NCBI GenBank assembly: GCA_034670405.1 | Contig: JAXDDX010000057.1 | Span: forward strand, 1,473,001 to 1,537,000 | DNA length: 64,000 bases | Reading direction: 5' to 3' | DNA from: Hoplostethus atlanticus | Lineage: Eukaryota > Chordata > Actinopteri > Trachichthyiformes > Trachichthyidae | Shown here: positions 63,701 through 64,000 of the stretch, one piece after another | Layout of the letters: each line of letters starts with the position of its first letter | Numbering within the stretch: position 1 is the stretch's first letter | Notes under the pieces: generated by a model | Database searches by the model: none | What the model was told of the DNA's origin: nothing | What the model saw: the letters and a program-made list of their open reading frames with translations, nothing else | Position numbers and translations under genes: made by a program

Positions 63701-64000
63701 AAAACAAATGGTTTGTATTATCCTCCATTAGTGAAACCTTCAGAATCATCTTTCATCATTTACAAAAATATATGGAAAAGGCAATCTAATCTCAGTGACT
63801 CAAGATCAATCAAATTGCTAGAGACAAAAAAAAAAAACACTGCTGCAATGATCAACGAAAACATAGGGAAGGCTCATAAAGCGTTCTGATTACATTTGCT
63901 TCATATAAACATTTTAAAGGATTGCTACTTGGTATGTACATCGTGTATGGCTGGACTTGTTCGTTCCCAATGATTAATATGGAGCCACACATCAATTTGG

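Larger units (their letters stand above)
59986..64000. other. Intergenic region right of ggps1
   Basis: Contains one SINE (60583) and the possible distal poly(A) signal. TBCE, the next gene in human, is not recognisable within these 4 kb. No other exon is seen. Confidence 0.6.

Noticed and set aside
1-64000. CRISPR arrays, operons or prokaryotic mobile systems
   Set aside because: No spaced direct repeats or dense co-directional ORFs; the window is a vertebrate nuclear locus.

Overview
This window is vertebrate nuclear DNA, almost certainly from a ray-finned (teleost) fish. The genes are split into short exons with GT-AG introns, intergenic DNA is rich in CA/GA microsatellites, and there are tRNA-derived SINE copies and Tc1/mariner and hAT transposon remnants of the kinds common in teleosts. 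The encoded proteins align over their full length with vertebrate orthologues. I see no bacterial, organellar or viral gene.

Layout. 1 to about 10,040 is intergenic, with no supportable gene; it holds microsatellites, a long C-rich (G4-prone) tract and AT-rich blocks that look like candidate conserved non-coding DNA. 10,040-12,500 (minus) is tomm20, the mitochondrial import receptor: five coding exons, 145 aa, with a candidate H/ACA snoRNA in its last intron. About 12,845-48,150 (minus) is arid4b, a chromatin-binding subunit of SIN3/HDAC complexes: 23 coding exons, 1,316 aa, after a non-coding first exon. About 47,930-48,850 is a divergent promoter with CCAAT boxes and a ZNF143-like site. About 48,400-60,000 (plus) is ggps1, geranylgeranyl diphosphate synthase: three coding exons, 323 aa. 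60,000-64,000 is intergenic apart from one SINE and a possible distal poly(A) signal.

The order tomm20 - arid4b - ggps1 with these orientations matches the vertebrate block on human 1q42.3, but RBM34, which lies between TOMM20 and ARID4B in human, is absent here. The three genes do not form a pathway: tomm20 serves protein import, arid4b transcriptional repression, and ggps1 isoprenoid synthesis for protein prenylation. arid4b and ggps1 are probably linked only by their shared promoter region.

The points most worth a second look are: the GC-AG intron after arid4b exon 6, whose acceptor side carries a long TG repeat; the candidate snoRNA in tomm20 intron 4; the unusual tomm20 exon 2 linker; a short Tc1 element with perfect inverted repeats but a lost catalytic Asp; a CpG-dense patch inside arid4b intron 3; and a diverged direct repeat in ggps1 intron 1. 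All coordinates were read by eye and splice sites were chosen by reading frame and consensus. No transcript or database was consulted.
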